DNA of 64,000 bases from Rhizobium sp. ICMP 5592 (GCF_009498525.1 NZ_QSNT01000011.1:28634-92633), one strand, 5' to 3'. Positions 7,922 through 17,397 are shown, numbered from the stretch's first letter. The notes: a model not told the origin generated them from the letters alone. Program-made: numbers and translations.

Positions 7922-9187
7922 ATGAGGAGAGTGACAGAGGGGGGTATCTCCCGGCATATTCTAGGCCTCCTTATCCTCCTCCTAACCCTCCTCCCCGTGC
8001 CCGCCCTCGCCGCATCGAAGGCTGATGTCGAGGCCCAGTTCCAGACCTGGATCCAGCAAGACCTCTGGCCGGAAGCACGCAAAGACGGCATCTCCGAAAA
8101 GACCTTCCAGGCCGCCTTTGCCGGCGTGACGCTGAACTGGAGCCTGCCTGACCTCGCCCCGCCCGGCTTTCCGAAGCCAAAGGAGCAGAAGCAGACTCAG
8201 GCGGAGTTCTCCTCGCCCGCTCCTTATTTCAACGAGGGACGCCTGCAGAGGCTGGCGACGACCGGGCGCAGCTTCGCCGCGCAATATGGCCCGGTGCTGA
8301 AACGGATCGAGAAGGTCTATGGCGTGCCCGGCCCGATCCTGCTTGCCATCTGGGGCCGCGAGACCGGTTTTGGCGCGGCGAAACTGCCGAATTCGGCGGT
8401 GCAGGTGCTGGCGACCAAGGCCTTCATGTCAACCCGCAAGGACATGTTCCGCACCGAGCTGATTGCGGGCTTACGCATTCTCGAGCATGGCGATGTCACG
8501 TCCGATCAGTTCATGGGATCCTGGGCCGGCGCTCTCGGCCAGCCGCAGTTCATGCCGACCAGCTACCTGAAATATGCGGTCGATTTCGACGGCGACGGCC
8601 ATCGCAACATCTGGACGTCGGTGCCGGACACGCTGGCCTCCATAGCCAACTATCTGGTGCAGAAGGGCTGGCAGCGCGGCCGTGGCTGGGGTTACGAAGT
8701 GACGATCCCGCAGAGCGTCTCCTGCGCACAGGAAGGGCCGGATCTCGCCAAGCCGATTTCACAATGGACATCGGTCGGGATCGCCAGGATCGGTGGCAAG
8801 GCGTTTCCCTCCGACGAGCTGCGCGCCAGCGGCATGATGCTGGTGCCGGCCGGTCGCGACGGGCCGGAATTCATCGTCACGCCGAATTTCTACACCATCA
8901 AGGAATACAATAATTCCGATCTCTACGGCCTCTATATCGGCAATCTCGCCGACCGCATCGCCTATGGCTCCGGCGCTTTCCAGGGACAATGGGGCGATGT
9001 CGGCAAGATGCTGCGCTCCGATGTCGCCGGCATGCAGAAGACTTTGGAGCGCAAGGGCTACGATGTCGGCGGCACCGACGGATTGCCGGGCTACAAGACA
9101 AGGCGGTCGATCGGCCAGTGGCAGCAAAAGAGCGGCCTGAAGCCAACCTGCTATCCCGACAGCTCCATGCTCGGCGTGCTGAAATAA
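7922..9187 (+). CDS. Lytic murein transglycosylase (MltB-like, GH103) with peptidoglycan-binding domain
   Basis: A 421-residue secreted enzyme cleaving peptidoglycan glycan strands to 1,6-anhydro products. It has a signal peptide (ILGLLILLLTLLPVPALA). The SLT_2 catalytic domain contains the catalytic glutamate in AIWGRETGFG and the signature ALGQPQFMPTSYLKYAVDFDG. The C-terminal PG_binding_1 domain ends with YKTRRSIGQWQQKSGLKP. The ATG at 7922 is chosen because a gagggaggg Shine-Dalgarno sequence precedes it. A TTG at 7904 overlaps the recR stop and would lack this. The gene is probably co-transcribed with recR. Confidence 0.92.
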   Translation: MRRVTEGGISRHILGLLILLLTLLPVPALAASKADVEAQFQTWIQQDLWPEARKDGISEKTFQAAFAGVTLNWSLPDLAPPGFPKPKEQKQTQAEFSSPAPYFNEGRLQRLATTGRSFAAQYGPVLKRIEKVYGVPGPILLAIWGRETGFGAAKLPNSAVQVLATKAFMSTRKDMFRTELIAGLRILEHGDVTSDQFMGSWAGALGQPQFMPTSYLKYAVDFDGDGHRNIWTSVPDTLASIANYLVQKGWQRGRGWGYEVTIPQSVSCAQEGPDLAKPISQWTSVGIARIGGKAFPSDELRASGMMLVPAGRDGPEFIVTPNFYTIKEYNNSDLYGLYIGNLADRIAYGSGAFQGQWGDVGKMLRSDVAGMQKTLERKGYDVGGTDGLPGYKTRRSIGQWQQKSGLKPTCYPDSSMLGVLK

Positions 9188-9273
9188 GCGGCAGAGCAGG
9201 GTTCCGGCGCGAATGCCTTGCAATTTGGCAGGAACGGGATTATATCCGCTTCAAATTCTTGATCGTGTGATGA

Positions 9274-9305
9274 AGAGTGGGCCGCGAGGACCCGCTCTTT
9301 TTTAT
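9274..9305 (+). terminator. Intrinsic terminator after the transglycosylase gene
   Basis: A GC-rich stem (agagtggg pairing with cccgctct, one G-T pair, GCGA loop region) followed directly by a seven-T run at 9298-9304. It separates the recR/transglycosylase unit from the rimP operon. Confidence 0.75.
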
Positions 9306-9347
9306 TAGCTCGATCTCCCAATTGCAGCACCCTGCAGGAGTGAACGC

Positions 9348-9953
9348 TTGTCGGAAGTGACAAACGCAGACAATATCAATGAACCGCGGCTGATCGTCGA
9401 GACCGGCCTTGACCAGCGCATCGCCGCCATCATCGAGCCTGTGCTCGTGGGCATGGACTTTCGCCTGGTGCGCGTCCGCCTCATGAACCAGAACGGCCTG
9501 ACATTGCAGGTCATGGCCGAGCGCAACGACGGCACCATGACCGTCCAGGACTGCGAAGCGGTCTCCACGGCGATTTCGCCGGTGCTGGATGTGGAAGATC
9601 CGGTCGATAAGGCTTATCATCTGGAAGTCTCTTCGCCCGGCATCGACCGCCCGATGGTGCGCAAGTCGGATTTCGTCCGCTGGAACGGCCACATCGTCAA
9701 GTGCGAGACCTCGATCCTGGTGGACAACCGCAAGCGGTTCCGCGGCAAGATCGCCGACGTCACCGACGATGGCTTCACCATCGAACGCGATCAGGTCGCT
9801 TATGGCGAAGAACCGAAGGTCACCATTCCGTTCAGCACGCTGGCCGACGCCAAGCTGATCCTGACGGACGATCTTATCCGCGATGCGTTGCGCGCCGACA
9901 AGCAGGCGAAAGCCGAGGCTGCGAACCAGAACGAAGCGGACGAAGAAGAATAA
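9348..9953 (+). CDS. rimP: Ribosome maturation factor RimP
   Basis: A 201-residue protein needed for 30S subunit maturation. The N-terminal domain (LVGMDFRLVRVRLMNQNGLTLQVMAE) and the signature LEVSSPGIDRP (residues about 94-104) are clear, followed by the Sm-like C-terminal domain and an acidic rhizobial tail. The start is a TTG at 9348 with ggag six bases or so upstream (9337-9340), and no better ATG is available at the N-terminus. It is the first gene of the nusA-infB operon. Confidence 0.93.
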   Translation: MSEVTNADNINEPRLIVETGLDQRIAAIIEPVLVGMDFRLVRVRLMNQNGLTLQVMAERNDGTMTVQDCEAVSTAISPVLDVEDPVDKAYHLEVSSPGIDRPMVRKSDFVRWNGHIVKCETSILVDNRKRFRGKIADVTDDGFTIERDQVAYGEEPKVTIPFSTLADAKLILTDDLIRDALRADKQAKAEAANQNEADEEE

Positions 9954-10013
9954 ACCGATCAACGAACCGCCTAACGGGACGGGAACCCCAGGGCAGGAAG
10001 ACGGAGACTAAAC

Positions 10014-11618
10014 ATGGCAGTCAGTGCGAACCGGCTAGAACTTCTGCAGATTGCAGATGCAGTGGCGCGCGAAAAGGTCATCGACCGCGAGATCGTGCTT
10101 GCCGCGATGGCGGACGCGATTCAGAAGGCCGCGCGCTCGCGTTACGGCACGGAATCGAACATTCGTGCCGACATCAATCCGAAGACCGGCGAAATCCGTC
10201 TGCAGCGCCTGCTCGAAGTCGTCGAAAAGGCCGAGGACTATTCCACGCAGATCCCGCTGGAACTGGCCCGCGACCGCAACCCGGACGCAGCCCTTGGCGA
10301 CTTCATCGCCGATCCGCTGCCGCCGATGGATTTCGGCCGCATCGCCGCGCAGTCGGCCAAGCAGGTCATCGTGCAGAAGGTGCGCGAAGCCGAGCGTGAC
10401 CGCCAGTTCGACGAATTCAAGGATCGCGTCGGCGAAATCGTCAACGGCACCGTCAAGCGCGTCGAATACGGCAACGTTATCGTCGATCTCGGCCGTGGCG
10501 AAGGCATCATCCGCCGCGACGAAATGATCCCGCGCGAAAACTTCCGCTATGGTGACCGCGTCCGCGCTTACGTTTACGATGTGCGCCGCGAACAGCGCGG
10601 CCCGCAGATCTTCCTGTCGCGCACGCATCCGCAGTTCATGGTCAAGCTCTTCACCATGGAAGTGCCGGAAATCTACGACGGCATCATCCAGGTGAAGTCG
10701 GTTGCCCGCGATCCGGGCTCGCGCGCCAAGATCGCCGTCATTTCGAACGACTCGTCGATCGATCCGGTCGGCGCCTGCGTCGGTATGCGCGGTTCGCGCG
10801 TTCAGGCCGTTGTCGGCGAGTTGCAGGGCGAAAAGATCGACATCATTCCGTGGTCCAACGAGCCGGCGAACTTCGTCGTCAACGCGTTGCAGCCGGCGGA
10901 AGTCTCCAAGGTCGTTCTCGATGAGGATGCCGAGCGCATCGAAGTCGTGGTGCCGGACGAACAGCTGTCGCTGGCCATCGGCCGCCGCGGCCAGAACGTC
11001 CGCCTCGCCTCGCAGCTGACCGGCTGGGACATCGACATCATGACGGAAGCGGAAGAGTCCGAGCGCCGTCAAAAGGAATTCAACGAACGCACCAACCTGT
11101 TCATGGACGCGCTCGACGTCGACGAGATGGTCGGCCAGGTTCTGGCCTCGGAAGGCTTTGCCGCCGTCGAGGAACTGGCCTATGTCGAACTCGACGAAAT
11201 CGCTTCCATCGATGGTTTCGACGAAGACACCGCCCAGGAAATCCAGACCCGTGCCCGCGAATATCTGGAGCGCCTGGAAGCCGAAATGGACGAGAAGCGC
11301 AAGGCGCTCGGCGTTGCCGACGAACTGCGTCAGATCAACGGCATGACCGCGCAGATGATGGTTGCCCTCGGTGAGGACGGCATCAAGACGATCGAGGACT
11401 TCGCCGGCTGCGCCGCCGACGATCTCGTCGGCTGGAGCGAGCGCAAGAACGGCGAAACGAAGAAGTTCGAAGGCCTGTTCTCCAAGCTCGAAATCTCGCG
11501 CGTCGAAGCCGAACAGATGATCGTGCAGGCTCGCCTGGCGGCCGGCTGGATCACCGAAGCCGATCTCGCCACCGAGGCCGAAGAGGTCGCGGAGGGTGAG
11601 ACCGAGCAAGAAGCATGA
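10014..11618 (+). CDS. nusA: Transcription termination/antitermination factor NusA
   Basis: A 534-residue protein with an N-terminal RNA-polymerase-binding domain, an S1 domain (GEIVNGTVKRVEYGNVIVDLG, about 130-200), KH domains (DPVGACVGMRGSRVQAVVGELQ and LAIGRRGQNVRLASQLTGW) and two C-terminal helix-hairpin-helix/acidic repeats, followed by an acidic tail. NusA controls pausing, termination and antitermination. Its stop overlaps the ATG of the ylxR gene (ATGA). Confidence 0.97.
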   Translation: MAVSANRLELLQIADAVAREKVIDREIVLAAMADAIQKAARSRYGTESNIRADINPKTGEIRLQRLLEVVEKAEDYSTQIPLELARDRNPDAALGDFIADPLPPMDFGRIAAQSAKQVIVQKVREAERDRQFDEFKDRVGEIVNGTVKRVEYGNVIVDLGRGEGIIRRDEMIPRENFRYGDRVRAYVYDVRREQRGPQIFLSRTHPQFMVKLFTMEVPEIYDGIIQVKSVARDPGSRAKIAVISNDSSIDPVGACVGMRGSRVQAVVGELQGEKIDIIPWSNEPANFVVNALQPAEVSKVVLDEDAERIEVVVPDEQLSLAIGRRGQNVRLASQLTGWDIDIMTEAEESERRQKEFNERTNLFMDALDVDEMVGQVLASEGFAAVEELAYVELDEIASIDGFDEDTAQEIQTRAREYLERLEAEMDEKRKALGVADELRQINGMTAQMMVALGEDGIKTIEDFAGCAADDLVGWSERKNGETKKFEGLFSKLEISRVEAEQMIVQARLAAGWITEADLATEAEEVAEGETEQEA

Positions 11619-12304
11619 CGAGCACCGAAGAGCCGAATACGCCACCTGGGGATGACGATCTCGGGGCTGACGTGAACGGACGTATGTGCATCGTAACACG
11701 CGAAAGCGGATCGCCGGATGAGCTGATCCGCTTCGTTGCCGCTCCGGACGGGACGATCGTTCCCGATCTGAAGCGGCAGCTGCCGGGACGCGGTTGCTGG
11801 GTCAAACTCGACCGGGCGCTGGTGGACAAGGCAGTGGCGAAGAAATTGTTTGCCCGCGCCCTGAAGGCGGAGGTGACGGCGCCGAGCGATCTCGGTGCCA
11901 CCGTCGACCGCCTTCTTGTGGTGCAGCTTGCCGGGATGATGCACATGGCGCGCAAGGCGAGCCAGTTCGTCAATGGCGCGTCGAAAGTCGACGGCTCCGT
12001 TCGCAACGGTTCGGCACTTGCCGTGTTCCATGCGATCGATGCCGCCGCAGACGGCGTTCGCAAGATCGACCAGGCCCGAAAGGCCTGGCATCTCGGGATG
12101 GAGACCGAAAAGGAAATACCGTCATTCCGTGTCTTCACGGAGGCGGAAATGGAAGAACTGATGGGCCAGAACGCTTTTATCCATGCCGCAGCGCTTGCAG
12201 GGCGGGCGGGTGAGGGTGTAGTGAAGCGCGCAAACCTGCTCGAACGGTACCGCAACGGCGGTCAGTCCCGGGCAACGGGCGGCGCTGGCCGGCGAAAACA
12301 ATGA
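11615..12304 (+). CDS. ylxR: YlxR-domain RNA-binding protein (DUF448) with L7Ae-like C-terminal region
   Basis: A 229-residue protein. The first 90 residues carry the YlxR fold (CIVTRESGSPDELIRFVAAPDG, LPGRGCWV, AVAKKLFARALK). The next 100 resemble an L7Ae-type fold (LAGMMHMARKASQFVNGASKV). Some YlxR proteins bind RNA or regulate rnpB transcription, but the role in rhizobia is not established. It overlaps nusA by four bases and lies 101 bp before infB, the conserved arrangement. Confidence 0.88.
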   Translation: MTSTEEPNTPPGDDDLGADVNGRMCIVTRESGSPDELIRFVAAPDGTIVPDLKRQLPGRGCWVKLDRALVDKAVAKKLFARALKAEVTAPSDLGATVDRLLVVQLAGMMHMARKASQFVNGASKVDGSVRNGSALAVFHAIDAAADGVRKIDQARKAWHLGMETEKEIPSFRVFTEAEMEELMGQNAFIHAAALAGRAGEGVVKRANLLERYRNGGQSRATGGAGRRKQ

Positions 12305-12405
12305 CGCGGTCACCGGTCGATACCGGACGCCTCATTAAGGTACATGCATTGAACGACAGGGTCTAACGGACGTTTCCGAGCCCTGTCCGAAGGAACGGGA
12401 ACGGA

Positions 12406-15129
12406 ATGACCGACAATCAAGACGACAAGACGCTGAGTGCATCGGGTAAGAAGACCCTCACCCTGAAGCCTTCAGGCGTGAACCAGGGCACCGTGCGCCA
12501 GGATATGGGCCGCGGTCGCACCAAGGCGGTCGTGGTTGAGACCCGCAAGCGCCGTCCGCTACGCCCAGAAGACGAAAAGCCGATCGTTGCGACGACGACT
12601 GCCGCAGCGCCGTCCGTGACGCGCGTTGCCGAGCCGACGCCGCAGCCGCCGCGCCCGCCGCAGCCGGCTCCGCGCATTCACCAGCCGGGCGGCCAGCAGC
12701 AGCGGCCGCAGCAATCCAACCAGAACAACCAGCAGCGTCCGCAGCAGGAACGTTCGTCGCGACCGGTGGTTCTGAACCATCTGTCGGCTGGCGAAATGGA
12801 TGCCCGCCGCCGCGCGCTTGCCGAAGCCCAGATCCGCGATGCCGCCGATGCGGTTCGTCGCGCCGAGGAAGAAGCCCGTCGCGCCGAGGAAGAGGCAGCC
12901 CGCCGCATCGCCGAGCAGGCTGAAGCCGCTCGCCGCGCCGAGGAAGAGGCCGCTCGCGCCCTCGAACCGAAGGTTGAGACCCCCGAACCGGTGGAAGCAG
13001 CCAAGCCAGCAGTCCAGGCGACTGCGGCTCCGGTTGTTGCTCGTCGTCCGGATGCGGCTCCGCAGCCGGCGCGCCCCGGCGCTCCAGCCGCTGAAGCTCC
13101 GGCCAATCGCCGCCGGGTCAATGAAGAGGAAAGCGATCGCGGCCCGCCGCGTGGCGGCGCCCCCGCTCGCGGCAAGGTCGTGCGTCCGGAACCGGCAAAG
13201 CCGGTCACCACTCGTCCGAAGACGGACGAAGAGCGCCGCCGCGGCAAGCTGACGGTCACGACCGCCAATGTCGACGAAGATGGCAGCGCCCGTGGTCGCT
13301 CACTGTCGGCCATGCGCCGTCGCCAGGAAAAGTTCCGCCGCAGCCAGATGCAGGAAACGCGCGAGAAGATCACGCGTGAAGTCGTGCTGCCGGAAACCAT
13401 CACCATCCAGGAACTGTCGCAGCGCATGTCCGAACGTGCCGTCGACGTTATCAAGTTCCTGATGAAGGAAGGCCAGATGATGAAGCCGGGCGACGTCATC
13501 GACGCCGATCTGGCAGAACTCATCGCCGGCGAATTCGGCCACACGGTCAAGCGCGTTTCGGAATCCGACGTCGAACTCGGCATCTTCAATGTTGACGACG
13601 AAGACGGCGAACTGATTTCCCGTCCGCCGGTCGTCACTATCATGGGTCACGTCGACCACGGCAAGACCTCGCTGCTCGACGCCATCCGCCACGCCAACGT
13701 GGTGGCTGGCGAAGCCGGTGGCATCACCCAGCATATCGGCGCCTACCAGGTCGAGCAGAACGGTCAGAAGATCACTTTCATCGACACGCCCGGCCACGCC
13801 GCCTTCACGGCAATGCGTGCCCGCGGCGCCCAGGCGACCGATATCGCCGTTCTGGTGGTTGCGGCCGACGACAGCGTGATGCCGCAAACGATCGAATCGA
13901 TCAACCATGCGAAGGCCGCCGGCGTTCCGATCATCGTTGCGATCAACAAGGTCGACAAGCCGTCCGCCGATCCGCAGAAGGTTCGCAACCAGCTGCTGCA
14001 GCACGAAGTCTTCGTCGAATCCATGGGCGGTGAAGTGCTCGACGTGGAAGTTTCCGCGAAGAACCGCACCAACCTCGACAAGCTGCTCGAAGCCATTCTG
14101 CTGCAGGCGGAAATCCTTGACCTCAAGGCCAATCCGAACCGCACCGCCGAAGGCACCGTCATCGAAGCCCAGCTCGATCGTGGCCGTGGCTCGGTTGCCA
14201 CCGTCCTCATCCAGAAGGGCACGCTGCGCCCGGGCCAGATCGTCGTTGCCGGCGATCAGTGGGGCCGCGTGCGCGCTCTGGTCAACGACAAGGGCGAGCA
14301 TGTGAAGGAAGCCGGTCCTGCGACCCCGGTCGAGGTTCTCGGTCTTTCGGGTGCACCGCAGGCCGGCGACAAGTTCGCCGTCGTCGAAAACGAAAGCCGT
14401 GCCCGCGAAATCTCGGAATATCGTCAGCGCCTGACCCGCGACAAGGCGGCTGCCCGCCAGTCCGTCCAGCGCGGTTCGCTGGAACAGATGATGATGACGC
14501 TGCAGACCACGGGCACGAAGGAGTTCCCGCTGGTCATCAAGGGCGACGTGCAGGGCTCGATCGAAGCCATTGCCGGCGCGCTGGACAAGCTCGGTACCGA
14601 CGAAGTTCGTGCCCGCATCGTGCATTCCGGCGTCGGTGGCGTGACCGAATCCGATATCTCGCTGGCCGGAGCATCCGACGCGGCGATCATCGGCTTCAAC
14701 GTCCGCGCCAACTCGCAGGCTCGTACGCTCGCAGAGCGCGAAGGCATCGAAATCCGCTACTACAACATCATCTACGACCTGGTGGATGACGTGAAGGCAG
14801 CGATGTCGGGCCTGCTCTCTCCGGAACGTCGCGAAACCTTCCTCGGCAACGCCGAAATCCTCGAGGTGTTCAACATCACGAAGGTCGGCAAGGTCGCGGG
14901 TTGCCGCGTCACCGAAGGCAAGGTCGAGCGTGGCGTCGGCGTCCGCCTGGTGCGCGACAACGTCGTCATCCACGAAGGCAAACTCAAGACGCTCAAGCGC
15001 TTCAAGGACGAAGTCTCGGAAGTCAACATGGGCCAGGAATGCGGTATGGCCTTCGAGAACTACGAAGACATCCGCGCCGGCGATACGATCGAATGCTTCC
15101 GCGTTGAGCATATCACCCGCACGCTGTAA
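12406..15129 (+). CDS. infB: Translation initiation factor IF-2
   Basis: A 907-residue GTPase that brings fMet-tRNA to the 30S subunit. The N-terminal third is low complexity: Gln/Pro-rich, then Glu/Arg/Ala repeats of the form RRAEEEA. An IF2_N domain follows (LPETITIQELSQRMSERAVDVIKFLMKEG), then the G domain with GHVDHGKTSLLDAI, DTPGHAAF and NKVDKP, and domains II-IV. Length is normal for alphaproteobacteria, whose N-terminal regions vary widely. Confidence 0.97.
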   Translation: MTDNQDDKTLSASGKKTLTLKPSGVNQGTVRQDMGRGRTKAVVVETRKRRPLRPEDEKPIVATTTAAAPSVTRVAEPTPQPPRPPQPAPRIHQPGGQQQRPQQSNQNNQQRPQQERSSRPVVLNHLSAGEMDARRRALAEAQIRDAADAVRRAEEEARRAEEEAARRIAEQAEAARRAEEEAARALEPKVETPEPVEAAKPAVQATAAPVVARRPDAAPQPARPGAPAAEAPANRRRVNEEESDRGPPRGGAPARGKVVRPEPAKPVTTRPKTDEERRRGKLTVTTANVDEDGSARGRSLSAMRRRQEKFRRSQMQETREKITREVVLPETITIQELSQRMSERAVDVIKFLMKEGQMMKPGDVIDADLAELIAGEFGHTVKRVSESDVELGIFNVDDEDGELISRPPVVTIMGHVDHGKTSLLDAIRHANVVAGEAGGITQHIGAYQVEQNGQKITFIDTPGHAAFTAMRARGAQATDIAVLVVAADDSVMPQTIESINHAKAAGVPIIVAINKVDKPSADPQKVRNQLLQHEVFVESMGGEVLDVEVSAKNRTNLDKLLEAILLQAEILDLKANPNRTAEGTVIEAQLDRGRGSVATVLIQKGTLRPGQIVVAGDQWGRVRALVNDKGEHVKEAGPATPVEVLGLSGAPQAGDKFAVVENESRAREISEYRQRLTRDKAAARQSVQRGSLEQMMMTLQTTGTKEFPLVIKGDVQGSIEAIAGALDKLGTDEVRARIVHSGVGGVTESDISLAGASDAAIIGFNVRANSQARTLAEREGIEIRYYNIIYDLVDDVKAAMSGLLSPERRETFLGNAEILEVFNITKVGKVAGCRVTEGKVERGVGVRLVRDNVVIHEGKLKTLKRFKDEVSEVNMGQECGMAFENYEDIRAGDTIECFRVEHITRTL

Positions 15130-15154
15130 AAGCGCGAAGTTGAAACAATGGGAC

Positions 15155-15191
15155 GGGCGCCGGAACATGCAGTCCGGCGCCCGAATCTTTT
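15155..15191 (+). terminator. Strong hairpin between infB and rbfA (attenuator or partial terminator)
   Basis: A perfect 10-bp inverted repeat (gggcgccgga / tccggcgccc, 8-base loop) followed by gaatctttt. The T-run is short, so complete termination is uncertain. It supports placing the rbfA start downstream at 15205. Confidence 0.6.
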
Positions 15192-15204
15192 GGGACCAAA
15201 GCAA

Positions 15205-15624
15205 ATGGCAACAAGACCAACTACTTCCGCGCCTTCGCAGCGCATGCTTCGCGTCGGCGAACAGGTGCGCGCCGCGATCACGCAGGTCCTGCAGCGCGGC
15301 GAAGTGCGCGACGATCTGATCGAACGCACCGTGATCTCCATTTCCGAAGTGCGTATGTCGCCGGACCTGAAGATCGCCACCGCCTTTGTGACGCCGCTCG
15401 GCGTCGCCGACCACGACCTCATCATCGATACGCTCAATCGCCATACGAAATACATTCGCGGCCGTCTCGGGCAGCATCTCCGGCAGATGAAATACATGCC
15501 GGAAATCCGCTTCCGCGACGATACCAGCTTCGACAACTACAAGAAGATCGATGCGCTGCTGCGTTCGCCGGAGGTCCAACGCGACCTCAAGGACGACGAC
15601 ACCGATACCGACGAAAACCGATAA
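15205..15624 (+). CDS. rbfA: Ribosome-binding factor A
   Basis: A 139-residue KH-like protein for late 30S maturation. Family segments include RMLRVGEQVRAAITQVLQRG, SISEVRMSPDLKIATAFVTPLG and FRDDTSFDNYKKIDALL. The frame can be extended to 15148, but that start lies beside the infB-rbfA hairpin (15155-15182), which would then be coding. The ATG at 15205 gives the normal N-terminus. The acidic C-terminal tail (DDDTDTDE) is common in rhizobia. truB follows after 12 bp. Confidence 0.92.
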   Translation: MATRPTTSAPSQRMLRVGEQVRAAITQVLQRGEVRDDLIERTVISISEVRMSPDLKIATAFVTPLGVADHDLIIDTLNRHTKYIRGRLGQHLRQMKYMPEIRFRDDTSFDNYKKIDALLRSPEVQRDLKDDDTDTDENR

Positions 15625-15636
15625 CAGAGACAGCGA

Positions 15637-16569
15637 ATGTCCAAACCACGCAAGCCCAAGGGCCGCCCGATTTCGGGCTGGCTGATCCTCGACAAGCCGG
15701 TTGATTTCGGCTCGACCGAGGCCGTTTCCAAGATCAAATGGCTGTTCAAGGCGCAGAAGGCGGGCCATGCCGGCACGCTCGATCCGCTTGCCTCCGGCAT
15801 GCTGCCGATCGCGCTTGGCGACGCCACCAAGACCGTTCCCTACGTCATGGACGGCCGCAAGATCTACGAATTCACCGTCAGCTGGGGCGAGGAACGCGCC
15901 ACGGATGACCTCGAAGGCGAGGTGACGCAGTCCTCGGACAAGCGTCCCAGCGAAGACGAGATCCGCGCCTTGCTGCCAAACTATACGGGTGTCATCAACC
16001 AGATCCCGCCGCAGTTTTCCGCGATCAAGATCGCCGGCGAACGCGCCTACGATCTCGCCCGCGAGGGTGAAACGGTCGAAATCCCGTCGCGCGAAGTCGA
16101 GATCTTCCGCCTGACGCTGCTCGCCTGCCCGGATGCCAACACGGCGTATTTTGAAGTGGAATGCGGCAAAGGCACCTATGTCCGGGCGCTCGCGCGCGAT
16201 TTCGGCCGCGATCTCGGCTGCTACGGCCATATTTCCGGCCTGCGCCGCAGCTTCGTCGCGCCCTTCGCCGAGGAGGCCATGGTGCCGCTCGCCGATCTCG
16301 TCGCACTCGAGGAGATCGAGGACGCGGATGAGCGGCTTGCCGCCTTGGACGCGCTGCTGATCGACACCGCCGAGGCATTGTCATCCCTGCCCCATCTCAT
16401 CATCAACGACGACCAGGCGCATCGCCTGAAGATGGGCAACCCTATCCTCGTGCGCGGCCGCGACGCGCCTGTTGCCGAAACCGAGGCCTATGCCACGGCA
16501 CGCGGCAAGCTGATCGCCATCGGCGAGATCGGAGAAGGTGAATTTCGCCCGAAGCGGGTTTTTGGCTAA
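15637..16569 (+). CDS. truB: tRNA pseudouridine-55 synthase
   Basis: A 310-residue enzyme making pseudouridine 55 in the T-loop of tRNAs. The catalytic aspartate lies in GHAGTLDPLASGMLP (about residues 44-58), and the segments YTGVINQIPPQFSAIKIAGERAYDLAR and CGKGTYVRALARDFG are diagnostic. The position between rbfA and rpsO is the conserved order. Confidence 0.96.
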   Translation: MSKPRKPKGRPISGWLILDKPVDFGSTEAVSKIKWLFKAQKAGHAGTLDPLASGMLPIALGDATKTVPYVMDGRKIYEFTVSWGEERATDDLEGEVTQSSDKRPSEDEIRALLPNYTGVINQIPPQFSAIKIAGERAYDLAREGETVEIPSREVEIFRLTLLACPDANTAYFEVECGKGTYVRALARDFGRDLGCYGHISGLRRSFVAPFAEEAMVPLADLVALEEIEDADERLAALDALLIDTAEALSSLPHLIINDDQAHRLKMGNPILVRGRDAPVAETEAYATARGKLIAIGEIGEGEFRPKRVFG

Positions 16570-16611
16570 ACTACCCCAAAAGGGCTGCGGAAGCGGCGTT
16601 CCCGAACGCCT

Positions 16612-16640
16612 CTTCCCTTTGCACCCCAAATGGTCTATAG
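16612..16640 (+). promoter_or_regulatory. Possible rpsO promoter
   Basis: A CTTCCC (-35-like) and CTATAG (-10-like) pair with 17-bp spacing about 100 bp upstream of rpsO. The match is modest, and it is listed because the 172-bp truB-rpsO gap is long enough to hold an internal promoter and leader. Confidence 0.3.
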
Positions 16641-16741
16641 GCAGCGCCAGCATCGGGCCTGCTCGATTGCATTCGCGGCCAATGCTGGACGACATCCCGG
16701 CGTTTGGCGACTTATTTCCTCCTCATAGAAAGGACCATCCG

Positions 16742-17011
16742 ATGTCGATTACTGCTGAGCGCAAGGCTGCGCTGATCAAGGAATACGCCACCGTCGAAGG
16801 CGATACCGGTTCTCCGGAAGTCCAGGTTGCTATCCTGACCGAGCGCATCAACAACCTCACGGACCATTTCAAGGACCACAAGAAGGACAACCACTCCCGT
16901 CGTGGCCTCCTGACCATGGTCTCCAGCCGCCGTTCGCTTCTTGACTACCTCAAGAAGAAGGATGAAGGCCGCTATTCCAAGCTGATCGCGAGCCTCGGCA
17001 TCCGTCGCTAA
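16742..17011 (+). CDS. rpsO: 30S ribosomal protein S15
   Basis: An 89-residue protein of exactly the usual length, with the motifs TGSPEVQVAILTERI, HFKDHKKDNHSRRGLL and SRRSLLDYLKKKD. It binds 16S rRNA in the central domain. The Shine-Dalgarno sequence is aaagga at 16729-16734. A strong terminator follows before pnp. Confidence 0.98.
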   Translation: MSITAERKAALIKEYATVEGDTGSPEVQVAILTERINNLTDHFKDHKKDNHSRRGLLTMVSSRRSLLDYLKKKDEGRYSKLIASLGIRR

Positions 17012-17019
17012 TGAATTTT

Positions 17020-17058
17020 CCGGCGGGCGTTCACCTGAACGTCCGCCGGATGCTTTTT
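17020..17058 (+). terminator. rpsO intrinsic terminator
   Basis: Near-perfect stem (ccggcgg-gcgttca pairing with tgaacgt-ccgccgg) at 17020-17049, followed by a T5 run at 17054-17058. Confidence 0.85.
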
Positions 17059-17081
17059 GGGGCATACATGCTCCGCCCGAA

Positions 17082-17125
17082 CATGATTCCGAAGAATGCG
17101 AAGCAGTTTTCGGACAAGATCATGG
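17082..17125. repeat. Rhizobial intergenic palindromic repeat
   Basis: An imperfect palindrome running from catgattccga through gcgaagcagttttcgg to agatcatg. This sequence type is dispersed in many Rhizobium/Agrobacterium chromosomes. It lies in the rpsO-pnp gap, between the rpsO terminator and the pnp leader. Confidence 0.55.
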
Positions 17126-17397
17126 TATAATGGAAGACCTGTTTGTGCGGCGCGCTCCGTTTGCGCCAGATAAAACAGACCCGGCAGCCCGGATGGGCCG
17201 GCGCTGCCAACAACAACCGTTGACCTGTCATGGGGCAGGATTGCCGGATGCTTTCAGCCGAAGCCTCGTGCTTCGGCCTGACTTCGAAAGCCTCTCGTTG
17301 TCTTGCCCGTGATGCGTCACATTTCGTGCGGTTGAAGATGTGCCTTGCCGAACTTGTCGGTGACGGCGCCTTTTCCCGCACAATGCAAGGACAAGAT
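17126..17397 (+). other. pnp leader region
   Basis: No gene is supported here, although the pnp frame remains open upstream to 17230. Conserved pnp coding begins at 17398. In many bacteria the pnp leader folds into RNase III-processed hairpins for autoregulation. I see GC-rich inverted segments here but cannot define a structure confidently. Confidence 0.3.

Noticed and set aside
9274..9347. Regulatory RNA leader before rimP
   Set aside because: The structure is an ordinary terminator of the preceding transglycosylase gene, leaving only about 45 bp before rimP, too short for a defined leader motif.
10035..11699. 554-residue minus-strand frame over nusA
   Set aside because: Antisense shadow of nusA; no family signature.
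13300..16230. 976-residue open frame on the minus strand across infB, rbfA and truB
   Set aside because: It is antisense to three well-supported genes, and its composition (His, Arg, Asp, Gly rich) is what reverse reading of GC-rich codons gives. No domain or ribosome-binding site supports it.
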